64,000 nucleotides of DNA from JBPOHE01 sp052035915 (lineage in GTDB: Bacteria > Pseudomonadota > Gammaproteobacteria > Chromatiales > Chromatiaceae). The notes below the pieces were generated by a model. It had not been told where the DNA came from, did not search any database, and saw only the letters and a list, made by a program, of their open reading frames with translations. The DNA is taken from assembly GCA_052035915.1 (NCBI GenBank), contig JBPOHE010000084.1:10946-74945 (forward strand). Direction: 5' to 3'. Shown here in pieces: positions 25,804 through 34,242 of the stretch; position 1 is the first letter of the stretch; each line of letters starts with the position of its first letter. Position numbers and translations under genes: made by a program.

Positions 25804-26547
25804 GTGGATACGGCTGAACTCCTGGCCAGCGGGGCGGTTCTGTTGGCGGCCTATGTGCTGCGCGCCGTCACCGGCTTCGGTTCCGCCCTGGTGGCGGTGC
25901 CCCTGTTGGCCTTCTGGCTTCCCCTCACCCTGGTAGTGCCCTGGATCGTCGCCTTCGATGTCCTGGCGGCCTTGATCCTGACCACCACCAGCCTGATGCG
26001 GGCCAAGGATCGGGTCCTCTGGTGGGAAATCCTGAGACTGCTGCTCCCGGCCTCGCTGGGTAGCTTCCTGGGGATCAAATTGCTGCTCCAGGTACCCCAG
26101 GAGGCCGCCCTGTGCGGACTCGGCCTCTTGGTGATCCTCTTTGGCGGGCGGATCCTGTTGAATCTACACGCCCAGCGTCGGATCTCCGCCTGGTGGGCAT
26201 TCCCCGCCGGCGGGCTGGGAGGCGCCATCGGGGCCCTGTTCGCCATCGGCGGGCCACCCTTTGTGATCTATCTCTCCCATCGCACCCAGGATAAGGGGGC
26301 GCTCCGCGCGACTCTCTCGGTCCTGTTTTTACTGGAAGGGGCAGCGCGGATGATCTTCTTCGCCGCGTCCGGGTTGCTGTTCCAAGCGGATCTGCCCCAG
26401 GCCATGCTCCTGGGCCTGCCGGTGATGCTGTGCGGCCTCTATGCCGGCAACCAGATCCATCTGCGCCTGAGCCCGACCCAGGTGATCCGTCTCATGGGTC
26501 TGCTGCTGATCCTGGTCGGCGCGACATTGGTGTGGCGGTCCTGTTGA
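25804..26547 (+). CDS. TauE/SafE family membrane exporter
   Basis: A 247-residue inner-membrane protein with about eight hydrophobic segments. The family repeat is seen at the start (AAYVLRAVTGFGSALVAVPLLAFW) and again in GGLGGAIGALFAIGGPPFVIYL. Members export sulfite, sulfoacetate or related anions, or act in sulfur and metal handling. I place the start at GTG 25804; a TTG at 25762 would add 14 poorly conserved residues. It runs toward the UbiA-family gene, with only six bases between the two stops. Confidence 0.85.
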   Translation: MDTAELLASGAVLLAAYVLRAVTGFGSALVAVPLLAFWLPLTLVVPWIVAFDVLAALILTTTSLMRAKDRVLWWEILRLLLPASLGSFLGIKLLLQVPQEAALCGLGLLVILFGGRILLNLHAQRRISAWWAFPAGGLGGAIGALFAIGGPPFVIYLSHRTQDKGALRATLSVLFLLEGAARMIFFAASGLLFQADLPQAMLLGLPVMLCGLYAGNQIHLRLSPTQVIRLMGLLLILVGATLVWRSC

Positions 26548-26553
26548 GAGGTC

Positions 26554-27579
26554 TCAGGTCAAGGCCAGTCCGACTCCCAGAAGCACCGGGGTAACAAGGG
26601 AGATGGCGACATTCAGACCCATGGCGGGGCGCAACTGCTCAGGATCCTCCTGATTCTGCCAGAGGCGACTCAGGGTGGGGATGGTCAACACCAGGCTGGC
26701 GCCGGCCATGAGGGTGGTCAGGGGAAAGAGTCCGCTGAGGACGCCAATGAGAATCACGCCATAAGCGGCCGCATAGAAACTCAGCAGCAACCAGCGACCC
26801 ACCGTCTTGCCCCAGTGGATGAGGACATGGTCGCGACCGACCGAGCGATCCGCCTCCACATCCGGGAACTGGTTCAGCAGCAACAGGTTGTTGACCAGGA
26901 AAAAGGGCACCAGCGAGGCCGCCAGTCCCTGGAGGCTAAAAGCACCGGCCAGGGCATACTGGGTCCCGAGCACCATCAAGGCACCGAAACCCAGCCCGGG
27001 GGCAATCAGACAGAGCAGCGGATGACGGGTGACCCAGGGGGTATAAACGAGCACCAGGATCACCCCGATGAGTCCGATGGGGATGAGGCCGGGGCCGGAG
27101 AGAGCCAAGAGGACGAGGCCGATGACGAGGGTGAGCAATACCGCCCCATAGCCCACCATCCTAGCCAGGGAAGCGGCCTGGGGGCAGGCGGGCAGACTCC
27201 CGCTTCCGCCGCTGAAAGGGGTACGGATGGTGCGATGATCCAGCCCGGAGCGGAAGTCAGAGTATTCATTCAATACATTGACGCCGATGTGGGCACTCAG
27301 GGCGCCGAGGATCACCAGCCCCAGGATGGCCAGGGAAAAAGGGGAGCCTTGTCCTATCACGAGACCGAGGCCAACCGAAACACAGGCCGGTGTCAGCAGC
27401 AGGAAGGGGCCGCGAAAGGTGCCAATGACGGCGCCGAGACGACAGCTAGGCTTGGTACCCGCCCGGCTTTTCGCCAGGGTGTCGAGCTGGCCGGGGTAAG
27501 CCTCGATGCTGGTGTCGATGTCCATGGGAAGGTTGGCTACCTCCTGGGTGAGAAACGCGGGCTGGGAATTATGCTCCAT
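26554..27579 (-). CDS. UbiA-family prenyltransferase (MenA-like)
   Basis: About 341 residues from ATG 27579; ATG 27525 is an alternative. It has a polytopic membrane layout with two Asp-rich prenyl-diphosphate motifs: NVLNEYSDFRSGLD (first) and LLLNQFPDVEADRSVGRDH (second). The first motif is close to MenA, which prenylates 1,4-dihydroxy-2-naphthoate in menaquinone synthesis. No other men gene is in view, so another aromatic acceptor is possible. Upstream is an Ap4A phosphorylase-like gene on the same strand. Confidence 0.82.
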   Translation of the reverse strand: MEHNSQPAFLTQEVANLPMDIDTSIEAYPGQLDTLAKSRAGTKPSCRLGAVIGTFRGPFLLLTPACVSVGLGLVIGQGSPFSLAILGLVILGALSAHIGVNVLNEYSDFRSGLDHRTIRTPFSGGSGSLPACPQAASLARMVGYGAVLLTLVIGLVLLALSGPGLIPIGLIGVILVLVYTPWVTRHPLLCLIAPGLGFGALMVLGTQYALAGAFSLQGLAASLVPFFLVNNLLLLNQFPDVEADRSVGRDHVLIHWGKTVGRWLLLSFYAAAYGVILIGVLSGLFPLTTLMAGASLVLTIPTLSRLWQNQEDPEQLRPAMGLNVAISLVTPVLLGVGLALT

Positions 27580-27627
27580 AACCCCATTGTCCGGCTTATC
27601 TTTGATCAAGCCAGGGGCGTTCCAATC

Positions 27628-28506
27628 TCAGACCGGGGGACAGACGCCTCGCAGCAAGGCCAGCGGGCCTTCCCGCCGCAGCCGTGCCAGTTGTTCTCGA
27701 TTTTTGACGAACAGGGAACCGGCGAAGCCGAGGGCGTTGACCGATATCCCCATGGCGGCTTCCCGGGCGCGGGGAACCAGCAGCATCCAGGCTCTGGTCA
27801 GCAGGAGATTGTAGGGGGCGGACTGGAAGACCCGTCTGTCTTTTTGCGTCGGCGGCAGGCCGAGTTGCCGCAACAACTTGAGATAGAGATCCCGCGACTC
27901 CTCGGCGGCCGCCTCGGGTTCCCGCCAGACACCCGGGCTGAGGCCGACCGCCAGATGCGGGAAGGGCAGGGCGGCGATCCTTCCAGGCTCATGCACCCTG
28001 ACAACGCCTTCTAATACAGGCGAGATCGGCAGCGACAGGGCCGCGCCCGCTTCCAGGGGCAGCGGCACCCATTGCAGATGCTTGTGTCCCTGACTGGCAC
28101 CGGCCGCCGCGCCCCCGTTGTAGAAACCCAGCGACTCGCACTCCGCCATACAACGCCACCAGGCCAGCCAGTCTCCTAAACCGAGCAGCCGTTCCTGCTC
28201 CTCGAATTCCCGGGTGACGATGAGGAGGTGATGCTTGATGACATTGAACTTGTTCAGCACGGCCAGATGATCTGGGCCGATCCCCCCCAGGGTGAGAATT
28301 GGTTCGGGGGGCAGGAAGGGATTGTAGCCCGTTACGGCACCTGAGGCCGGTGGAGGCGAGTGGCGGAGTTTGTCTTCGCTCTTGCGCTGCAGATTGCCCG
28401 CCACGCGGACGAGAAAGTGGATGCCGCTCTCCTGGAGGTATTCGAATTCGGTCTCGATGGGAACCAGGGCGCCGACCGCCAGGGCCTGCCGTTCCGCGAC
28501 CAGCAA
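27628..28506 (-). CDS. ATP adenylyltransferase (Ap4A phosphorylase family), start unclear
   Basis: About 292 residues. The HIT-like active site GASQGHKHLQWVPLP (His-x-His around residue 145) and the N-terminal ALVPIETEFEYL, plus SGAVTGYNPFLPPEPIL, identify the Ap4A phosphorylase family. The enzyme splits diadenosine tetraphosphate with phosphate to give ATP and ADP. The best start codon in frame is TTG 28506. Codons upstream continue the family N-terminus (WPPGSLWER is visible just before it), but no ATG, GTG or TTG precedes that stretch before a stop. Either a rare start codon is used or the 5' end has been damaged. Confidence 0.8.
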   Translation of the reverse strand: MLVAERQALAVGALVPIETEFEYLQESGIHFLVRVAGNLQRKSEDKLRHSPPPASGAVTGYNPFLPPEPILTLGGIGPDHLAVLNKFNVIKHHLLIVTREFEEQERLLGLGDWLAWWRCMAECESLGFYNGGAAAGASQGHKHLQWVPLPLEAGAALSLPISPVLEGVVRVHEPGRIAALPFPHLAVGLSPGVWREPEAAAEESRDLYLKLLRQLGLPPTQKDRRVFQSAPYNLLLTRAWMLLVPRAREAAMGISVNALGFAGSLFVKNREQLARLRREGPLALLRGVCPPV

Positions 28507-28625
28507 TCGCTCCCATAACGAGCCTGGAGGCCATCCTTGGTCTTGGTAAAGGTATGAAGTGGTGATATCGGTGCTCGGTCAGAATTTCACAGTAGTCCAC
28601 TCGGTCCGGCTCTTTCCTCCGGCCC

Positions 28626-31178
28626 CTAACCCCGGCGCATGAACCTGGACACCAATCCCCCAACCAGCAATCCCAGGGCCAGTAGCCCCAGGGGAGAGAG
28701 GCCGGGCACGGCGGCGGGTACGGCGGTAAAGGGGGGCGTCCCGGGGCGGAGGTCGTCGTTGATAATGGTGCCGAGGCCAATGCCATCGGCGATGGCGACA
28801 TCGTTGGAACTCAGGCTGAGGCGAAACTGCTCGTCTCCCTCCGGGATGGTATCGCCGGATACGGGGACGGTCACATTCTGGGCGAGCGGTCCCTGGGGGG
28901 TGAAGCTGAGGAGGTTGGGGCTGGGTGGGCCATAGTCCTGACCGGCCTGGGCGCTGATGTTGGCGCTGGTGATCGAGACCTGGACCTGGGCCGCCGGGGG
29001 CGAGTTCAAGGTCACGGTAAAGACGAAGGGGGTGGTGCCTGAGTTACCTTCCTTCAGGCTGACGTCGTTGATGGAGGCGGAGAGGGCCTGGGCGAGATCC
29101 GAGCTGAGGGCGGCGATGAAGCCATCGTCGACTTCGTTGCCGCCGTAGTTTTCCTGGGCGCCACCGCTACCCGGACCCGTGCCGGGGAAGCCAGTGGAAT
29201 CCTCGCGTCCGGCGACATAGAGGGTGGAACCGATCAGGCCGAGGGCGAGACCCTCCTCGTTGATGATGCCGCCGAGGTAGCTGGACTGTTGCAGGTTGGT
29301 GAGACCGAGGTCGAAGCGGGCCAGCAGGACATCCGCAGGGCCGGTCTTGGTCGGTTGAATCCCTCCGGTGGTGCCGGGTAGATCGCTGGAGGAGGTGGTG
29401 CCGGTGATGATGATTCCGCTGCCGTCGACCAGCAGGTCGCCAGCCGTCTCGTCATCCGAGCCACCGAAGTAGGTGGCGTTCACCACGCTGCCGAGGCTGG
29501 ACGAAAGACGGGCGAGGAAGAGATCGACTAGGTTGTTGTGGGGTAGGGCGCCGCCGGAGGTGCCGGGCAGATCGGCGCCGGCGCTCTCGCCGAGCAGGAA
29601 GATGTCGCCCCCGGCCGTGGCTAGGGAAAGTCCGCGGTCGTGGGAGAAGGTGGTGGCGTAGTAGGTCGATTGCTGGATGCTGGAGAGGTCGAGCGCCAGG
29701 CGGCTGACGAAGGCGGCGTCGCTGGCGTCGCTGTTGTCGAGGCTGGACTGGAGGCCGCCGCTGGTCTGGGGGAAGTCGTGGGAGTTGGTGGTGCCCGGGA
29801 CATAGAGGGCGCTGTTGAGCACCAGGGGGCGACCGCGGCTGGTCTCGTCCAGGCTGCCGCCGAGATAGGTGGCCCGGAGCAAGGTGGTCAGATCCAGGGA
29901 GAAGCGGGCGGCGATGGCGTCGCTGCTGCCGGAGCGGCTGGTTTGAGCCGCCCCCGAGGTTCCCGGCAGGCTGGGCGATTGGCTGAAGCCGGTGGCGTAG
30001 ACATCGCTCGCGGTCACCGCCAGGCCGAAAAAGGCGTCGAGGCCGCTGCCGCCGAAATAGCTGGCGCGCACCAGGGTGCCGAGATCGGCCGAGAGGCGGG
30101 CGACGAAGCCGTCGAAATCGCCGCCGTTGGTGGTTTGGGCGCCGCTGCCGGTGCCCGGGAAATTGGTGCTTCCGGTGCGACCGGCGACAAAAACATTACC
30201 GCTGGCGAGGCTGATCGCCTGGGCCTCGTCGTAACCACTGCCACCCAAGTAGGTGGCGGCGAGAAGCTGGCTGAGGTCGGCGTTGTAGCGGGCGACGAAG
30301 GCGTCGGTGAAGCTGTCGAAGGACCCCTGGGCGGCCCCGCCCGTCACCGGGAAGTCACCGGAAAAGGTGATGCCAGCGACATAGACGCTGCTGGCGTCGG
30401 TGGCCAGGGCGCGGATCTGGTCGCCGCCGGTGCCGCCGGAATAGGTCGAACGGATCAGGGGGTCGATCACCACCGGAAGTCCTGGATCATGGAGTCCGAG
30501 GTTGAAGCCGTAGCTGTCGCCCTCGACGCGATAGGCAACCTCGATCCGTCGCTCCAATTCGCCGTCCGGCTGCCAGGCCAGGGGCGGCGAGAGTTGGAGT
30601 TGTTGATACTGGGTCTGGATGATCAGTCCACCATCAGCGGCGGTTTGCAAGGATTCGGCGCCCTGGATCTGCACCCGGATGACCCCGGCATCGACCCCGG
30701 GAGCGAGCCGGAACAGGCGTTCGACGGCGTCGTCGCGCTGCCGCAACCGGGTCTCGATCCCGGGCCAGGCGCTGGCACGTAGGCTGGTGTAGGCGGTGAT
30801 GGGTTGGCCCGGCCCCGGGGTGGGATCGCGAAACCGGGTGATCTTGGCGCTGGCCGGATCTTCCCCCTGGTAGCGGCCAGCGCCCCCAATCAGGCGTTCG
30901 ACCAGGGTGGTGCGGCCGTCGGCGAACCGATGCCGGGTGTCGCCCTTGGTGGTGATCAGGGTGAGGCCGTTCGAGGTGCGGGTGACGAAGGCCACTTCTT
31001 CCGGGTAACGTCCGCCGTTTTCCTCGAAGGGCCAGTGTGGGAACGGCATTCGCTCCGGCCCCGTCGCCAAGGCGATACTGGTCATGAACAACAGCGGCAG
31101 GGCCAGGAGCAGGCGGATCCTGGAGGATGCCGGGGGATGAATCCATGTTGTCGTTTTCAATTCACGCTTCCTCTTCAT
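28626..31178 (-). CDS. Large secreted SBBP beta-propeller and Calx-beta protein with C-terminal sorting-like anchor
   Basis: 850 residues from ATG 31178; a longer frame is unlikely. A signal peptide (about 1-40) is followed by an N-terminal domain (about 45-250) typical of SBBP proteins. Seven tandem repeats of about 55-65 residues follow, each opening with a TYLGGS-like strand and an xVYVAG or equivalent strand, so a seven-bladed propeller is likely. Near the C-terminus a Calx-beta domain is seen (SLKEGNSGTTPFVFTVTL, TIPEGDEQF). The end is a Pro-rich turn, a hydrophobic helix and an Arg-rich tail (VPGLSPLGLLALGLLVGGL then RFMRRG), resembling IPTL-CTERM sorting signals. It is probably surface-exposed. 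Role unknown; adhesion or matrix binding are possibilities. Confidence 0.8.
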   Translation of the reverse strand: MKRKRELKTTTWIHPPASSRIRLLLALPLLFMTSIALATGPERMPFPHWPFEENGGRYPEEVAFVTRTSNGLTLITTKGDTRHRFADGRTTLVERLIGGAGRYQGEDPASAKITRFRDPTPGPGQPITAYTSLRASAWPGIETRLRQRDDAVERLFRLAPGVDAGVIRVQIQGAESLQTAADGGLIIQTQYQQLQLSPPLAWQPDGELERRIEVAYRVEGDSYGFNLGLHDPGLPVVIDPLIRSTYSGGTGGDQIRALATDASSVYVAGITFSGDFPVTGGAAQGSFDSFTDAFVARYNADLSQLLAATYLGGSGYDEAQAISLASGNVFVAGRTGSTNFPGTGSGAQTTNGGDFDGFVARLSADLGTLVRASYFGGSGLDAFFGLAVTASDVYATGFSQSPSLPGTSGAAQTSRSGSSDAIAARFSLDLTTLLRATYLGGSLDETSRGRPLVLNSALYVPGTTNSHDFPQTSGGLQSSLDNSDASDAAFVSRLALDLSSIQQSTYYATTFSHDRGLSLATAGGDIFLLGESAGADLPGTSGGALPHNNLVDLFLARLSSSLGSVVNATYFGGSDDETAGDLLVDGSGIIITGTTSSSDLPGTTGGIQPTKTGPADVLLARFDLGLTNLQQSSYLGGIINEEGLALGLIGSTLYVAGREDSTGFPGTGPGSGGAQENYGGNEVDDGFIAALSSDLAQALSASINDVSLKEGNSGTTPFVFTVTLNSPPAAQVQVSITSANISAQAGQDYGPPSPNLLSFTPQGPLAQNVTVPVSGDTIPEGDEQFRLSLSSNDVAIADGIGLGTIINDDLRPGTPPFTAVPAAVPGLSPLGLLALGLLVGGLVSRFMRRG

Positions 31179-31474
31179 AAAACCAGTGTGGTTGATGTCG
31201 AGAGGTTGGTAACCACTGGTCACGGCTTGCACACTGAATATCTTGTTTTGCCTGGTTATTCAATAGCCGAGCGGGGCGAGGCTCGTCGGAGGGCATGAGG
31301 GCGAACTATCGAGAGTTCGCTAGCCCGCATTTCTCACCGGGCGCCATGGCGAGGGCACCGAGAGGCCGCTGTGACGGGGCGCATGGAGAAATTGGCGGCG
31401 AAGGCGTAGCTGATACCATTTCCGAGTAGATTCTTTATTGAGGCGTTAAGAGAAAACTCTCCGCAGTCAGTCTG

Positions 31475-31591
31475 CCGGGCATCGACGGAAAACCGCTATT
31501 TCTCGTTCTTTTTTCGAGAACAATCTCCATTTAATAGCGGTATTGTTCTTGAATGGAGAACGATAAATCGGCTACACACGCCCAGGCCCGG
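31475..31591 (+). repeat. Paired-dyad intergenic repeat, copy D
   Basis: Begins CCGGGCATCGACGGAAAA and ends ACGCCCAGGCCCGG. The dyads are GTTCTTTTTTCGAGAAC (31505-31521) and GTTCTTGAATGGAGAAC (31545-31561), with starts 40 bp apart. It lies between the stop of the dihydroorotate dehydrogenase-like gene (31778) and the start of the SBBP gene (31178), both on the minus strand. The remainder of this 599-base gap holds no credible gene; a 69-codon frame over 31572-31781 overlaps the repeat and has no coding features. Confidence 0.88.
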
Positions 31592-31777
31592 AAGACATGC
31601 GGGGTGTAGACGCCTCCTCGGACTTGACCGGCACAGCGAGCCAAGCGGCGTCCGCGGTAGACGACTGGTGAAAAATGCGGCCTAGTCGACGAATGAAGGC
31701 CGGAGATGGGCTTGGCTGGGATCGCGTTGGAAGGGGCCTGATCGGCCTCATCCCAAGAGCCTTCAGGAGGCGGACAT

Positions 31778-32788
31778 TCAACCCTCCGGATGAGGATCGA
31801 AGCGATAGCTCTCGATGATGTGGGTGTAATTGGCCCGTTCGAAACCGACCGGATCGGGGACCCGGCTCTGACTCAGGCGTCCCTTGAATTGCTCCACCGA
31901 GGTGAACCCCTTCTCCTCCATCCAGTTTTGCAGCCCGTCGAGCAGGACCCTGAGATGTGCCGGGCCATGGGTGAGGAGGACGCTACAGAGGTGGACCGCA
32001 TCCGCCCCGGCGAGCAGCATCTTGATGACATCCCGACTGGTATGGATCCCGCTGGTGGCGGCTAGACTCAGGCCGGTGCGCCCGCGCAGGATGGCGATCC
32101 AGCGCATGGGAAGCAGCGCCTCGGCGGAGCTGGATGGATGCAGGCTGGGGACGAGACGGAGTGTGTCGATATTGATGTCGGCCTGATAAAAGCGGTTGAA
32201 GAGAGAGACGCCGTCGGCACCGAGGGACTCCAGTTGTTTGATGAAATGGCCGGGAGAGCTGAACATGGCCGGCAGCTTCATGTTGATGGGGATGCGGACC
32301 AGGCGCCGCAGCTCCTTGAGGATATCGAAATAGCGCTGTTCTACCGCGCGCTCGGGTTCATGGATGTCGGCGGCGGGGTAGTAGATGTTGAGATCCAGGG
32401 CATCCGCTCCGGCGGCGGCCATGGCCTGGCTGCACTGGATCCAACCGCCCATGGTGACACCGTTGAGGCTGGCGATGACCGGAATCTCCAGGCTCTGTTT
32501 GAGCGCGGCCAGGAGTTCCAGATAGCGATCCAGGGCACGCTCGGCATCGCCTGGGACGACGAAGCCGCTGCTCTCCGCGCCCCAGTCGGTGTCGCTCAGC
32601 CGTGGCGCCATGGCCGCCGACTCTTCCTCGGCGAGCATGGTTTCTTCGAACAGGGAGTACATGACGATGGCGGCGGCACCGGCATCTTCCAGCTCTTTGG
32701 CACTATCGAGGTTGGCGGTAAGGGGGGAGGCGGAGGGGACCAGGGGATTCTTCAGCTCCAGTCCGAGCCAACGACAGTCGAGCGGCAT
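31778..32788 (-). CDS. Dihydroorotate dehydrogenase-like protein
   Basis: 336 residues from ATG 32788, which has GGAG seven bases before it; an ATG six bases earlier is too close to that site. It is a TIM barrel with FMN-type motifs: LKNPLVPSASPLT at the start, SLNGVTMGGWIQCSQAMAAAGADALDLNIYYP in the middle and a phosphate loop near SLAATSGIHTSRDVIKMLLAGADAVHLCS. The family is annotated as dihydroorotate dehydrogenase-like and often occurs in gene sets for anaerobic metabolism. Whether it makes orotate is not shown. The adjacent two-component genes lie upstream on the same strand. Confidence 0.85.
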   Translation of the reverse strand: MPLDCRWLGLELKNPLVPSASPLTANLDSAKELEDAGAAAIVMYSLFEETMLAEEESAAMAPRLSDTDWGAESSGFVVPGDAERALDRYLELLAALKQSLEIPVIASLNGVTMGGWIQCSQAMAAAGADALDLNIYYPAADIHEPERAVEQRYFDILKELRRLVRIPINMKLPAMFSSPGHFIKQLESLGADGVSLFNRFYQADINIDTLRLVPSLHPSSSAEALLPMRWIAILRGRTGLSLAATSGIHTSRDVIKMLLAGADAVHLCSVLLTHGPAHLRVLLDGLQNWMEEKGFTSVEQFKGRLSQSRVPDPVGFERANYTHIIESYRFDPHPEG

Positions 32789-32877
32789 GATCATTCTCCA
32801 AGGGGGGGCTTGAGGACCCATCTGGTCCGAGGACGCCCGGGCTGGATCAAGATCACTCCTTCCGGGCGGACCGGATG

Positions 32878-34242
32878 TTAATGCGCCGCTTGCGGCTGGG
32901 TCAATCCGTAGCGTTTGATCAAGCGGTAGAGATTGCGTTCGCTGATCCCCAACACCTCGGCGACCTTGCCGCGGTGGCCGGAGAATTTTTTCAACTGCAG
33001 TGCCAGGTATCTGGCCTCCAGCTCCTCCAGGGTGGGGTCCCGTTCAAAGCTTAGCTGGGTCGAGATCTCCGGGCAGTGGCGGCGACCCAGGAAGGCGAGG
33101 TGCTCGATGCCGATGCGGGGGCGATCGCGGGAGAGGATGATGGCACGCTCCACGGCGTTTTTGAGTTCGCGGACATTGCCCGGCCAGTCGTAGGCCACCA
33201 GCTTGCGGATGGCATCGACGCCGAAGGTCTTGTCGATGCGCCGGGAGAAATTGTGATTGCGCAGGAAATGGATGGCCAGATGGGTGATGTCCTCCCGGCG
33301 CTCACGCAAGGGCGGGGTGGTAATGACGAAGGCGCTGAGGCGGAAATAGAGATCGGCCCGAAATCCCGAACCCAGGCTCATGGATTCCAGATCGCGGTTG
33401 GTGGCGGCGACCACGCGCACATTGGCGTCCAGATCCTTGGTGCCGCCGAGACGGCGGAACTTGCCGGTTTCCAGGATGCGCAGGAGTTTGGCCTGCACCG
33501 AGGGTTCGATCTCGCCGATCTCGTCGAGAAACAGGGTGCCCCCTTCCGCGCCTTCGATCAGGCCCTTCTTTAGCCGATCCGCGCCGGTGAAGGCGCCCCG
33601 CTCATGGCCGAAGAGTTCGGACTCGAAGAGCTTCTCCTGCAAGGTGCAACAATCGACGGCGACGAAATTCATGCGGCGGCGTTCGCTGGCGTCGTGGATG
33701 GCGCGGGCCACCAGTTCCTTGCCGGTGCCGCTCTCCCCCTGGATGAGTACGGTGACATTGGTGGGGGCGACGGCCTCGATCAGTTGACGCACATCGCCGA
33801 GCACCTGGCTCTCGCCGATAAGAAAGGAACACGAGCCTTCCCGGGCGGTGAGCCGTTGTTTGCAGAAGCTGTGATCCTCCCGCAACTGGGCGGTTTCCAG
33901 TACCCGCTGTACCACCAGATTCAGCTCCTCCGGGCTCACCGGCTTGACCAGATACTCGCTGGCGCCGGCCTTCATCGCCTCGACCGCGTGCTGAACCGAG
34001 CCGTAGGCGGTGAGCACGATCACCGGCTGGCGCTCCACCAGTCGTCGCAGATGCGTCAGGCTGTCGCCGTCCGGCAGACGTACGTCCATGATCACCAGAT
34101 GGGGTTCATGCTGCTCCAGATAGGCCGCCGCCTCCTTCCAGGAGCGGGTGCCGGTGACGTCGTGTCCGAGTTGGGATACGCAACGAACCACCAACCGGTT
34201 GAGGAGTTCGTCGTCTTCGATGATGAGGACCTTGCGTGTCAT
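32878..34242 (-). CDS. Sigma-54-dependent response regulator (NtrC family)
   Basis: A 454-residue protein with three domains in order. The receiver (1-120) has the phosphoryl-acceptor Asp53 in VIMDVRLPDGDS. The AAA+ activator domain has Walker A GESGTGKE (169-176), the sigma-54 contact GAFTGA (216-221) and a DEIGEIEP Walker B. The C-terminal Fis-type helix-turn-helix is GHRGKVAEVLGISERNLYRLIKRYG. It would activate promoters read by sigma-54 RNA polymerase. It overlaps the kinase gene by four bases. The only sigma-54-like promoter I could find lies before the redox operon at 45286. Confidence 0.95.
   Translation of the reverse strand: MTRKVLIIEDDELLNRLVVRCVSQLGHDVTGTRSWKEAAAYLEQHEPHLVIMDVRLPDGDSLTHLRRLVERQPVIVLTAYGSVQHAVEAMKAGASEYLVKPVSPEELNLVVQRVLETAQLREDHSFCKQRLTAREGSCSFLIGESQVLGDVRQLIEAVAPTNVTVLIQGESGTGKELVARAIHDASERRRMNFVAVDCCTLQEKLFESELFGHERGAFTGADRLKKGLIEGAEGGTLFLDEIGEIEPSVQAKLLRILETGKFRRLGGTKDLDANVRVVAATNRDLESMSLGSGFRADLYFRLSAFVITTPPLRERREDITHLAIHFLRNHNFSRRIDKTFGVDAIRKLVAYDWPGNVRELKNAVERAIILSRDRPRIGIEHLAFLGRRHCPEISTQLSFERDPTLEELEARYLALQLKKFSGHRGKVAEVLGISERNLYRLIKRYGLTQPQAAH

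Noticed and set aside
26815..28014. 399-codon plus-strand frame
   Set aside because: Antisense to the UbiA-family and Ap4A genes, Gln/Gly/Asp-rich with no motif, no ribosome site.
29640..30782. 380-codon open frame on the plus strand with Gly/Ala/Val-rich product
   Set aside because: It is antisense to the SBBP repeat gene; the frame stays open because of the repeats and GC-rich codons. No family motif.
31572..31781. 69-codon minus-strand frame between repeat D and the dihydroorotate dehydrogenase-like gene
   Set aside because: It overlaps the repeat and has no ribosome site or recognisable composition.
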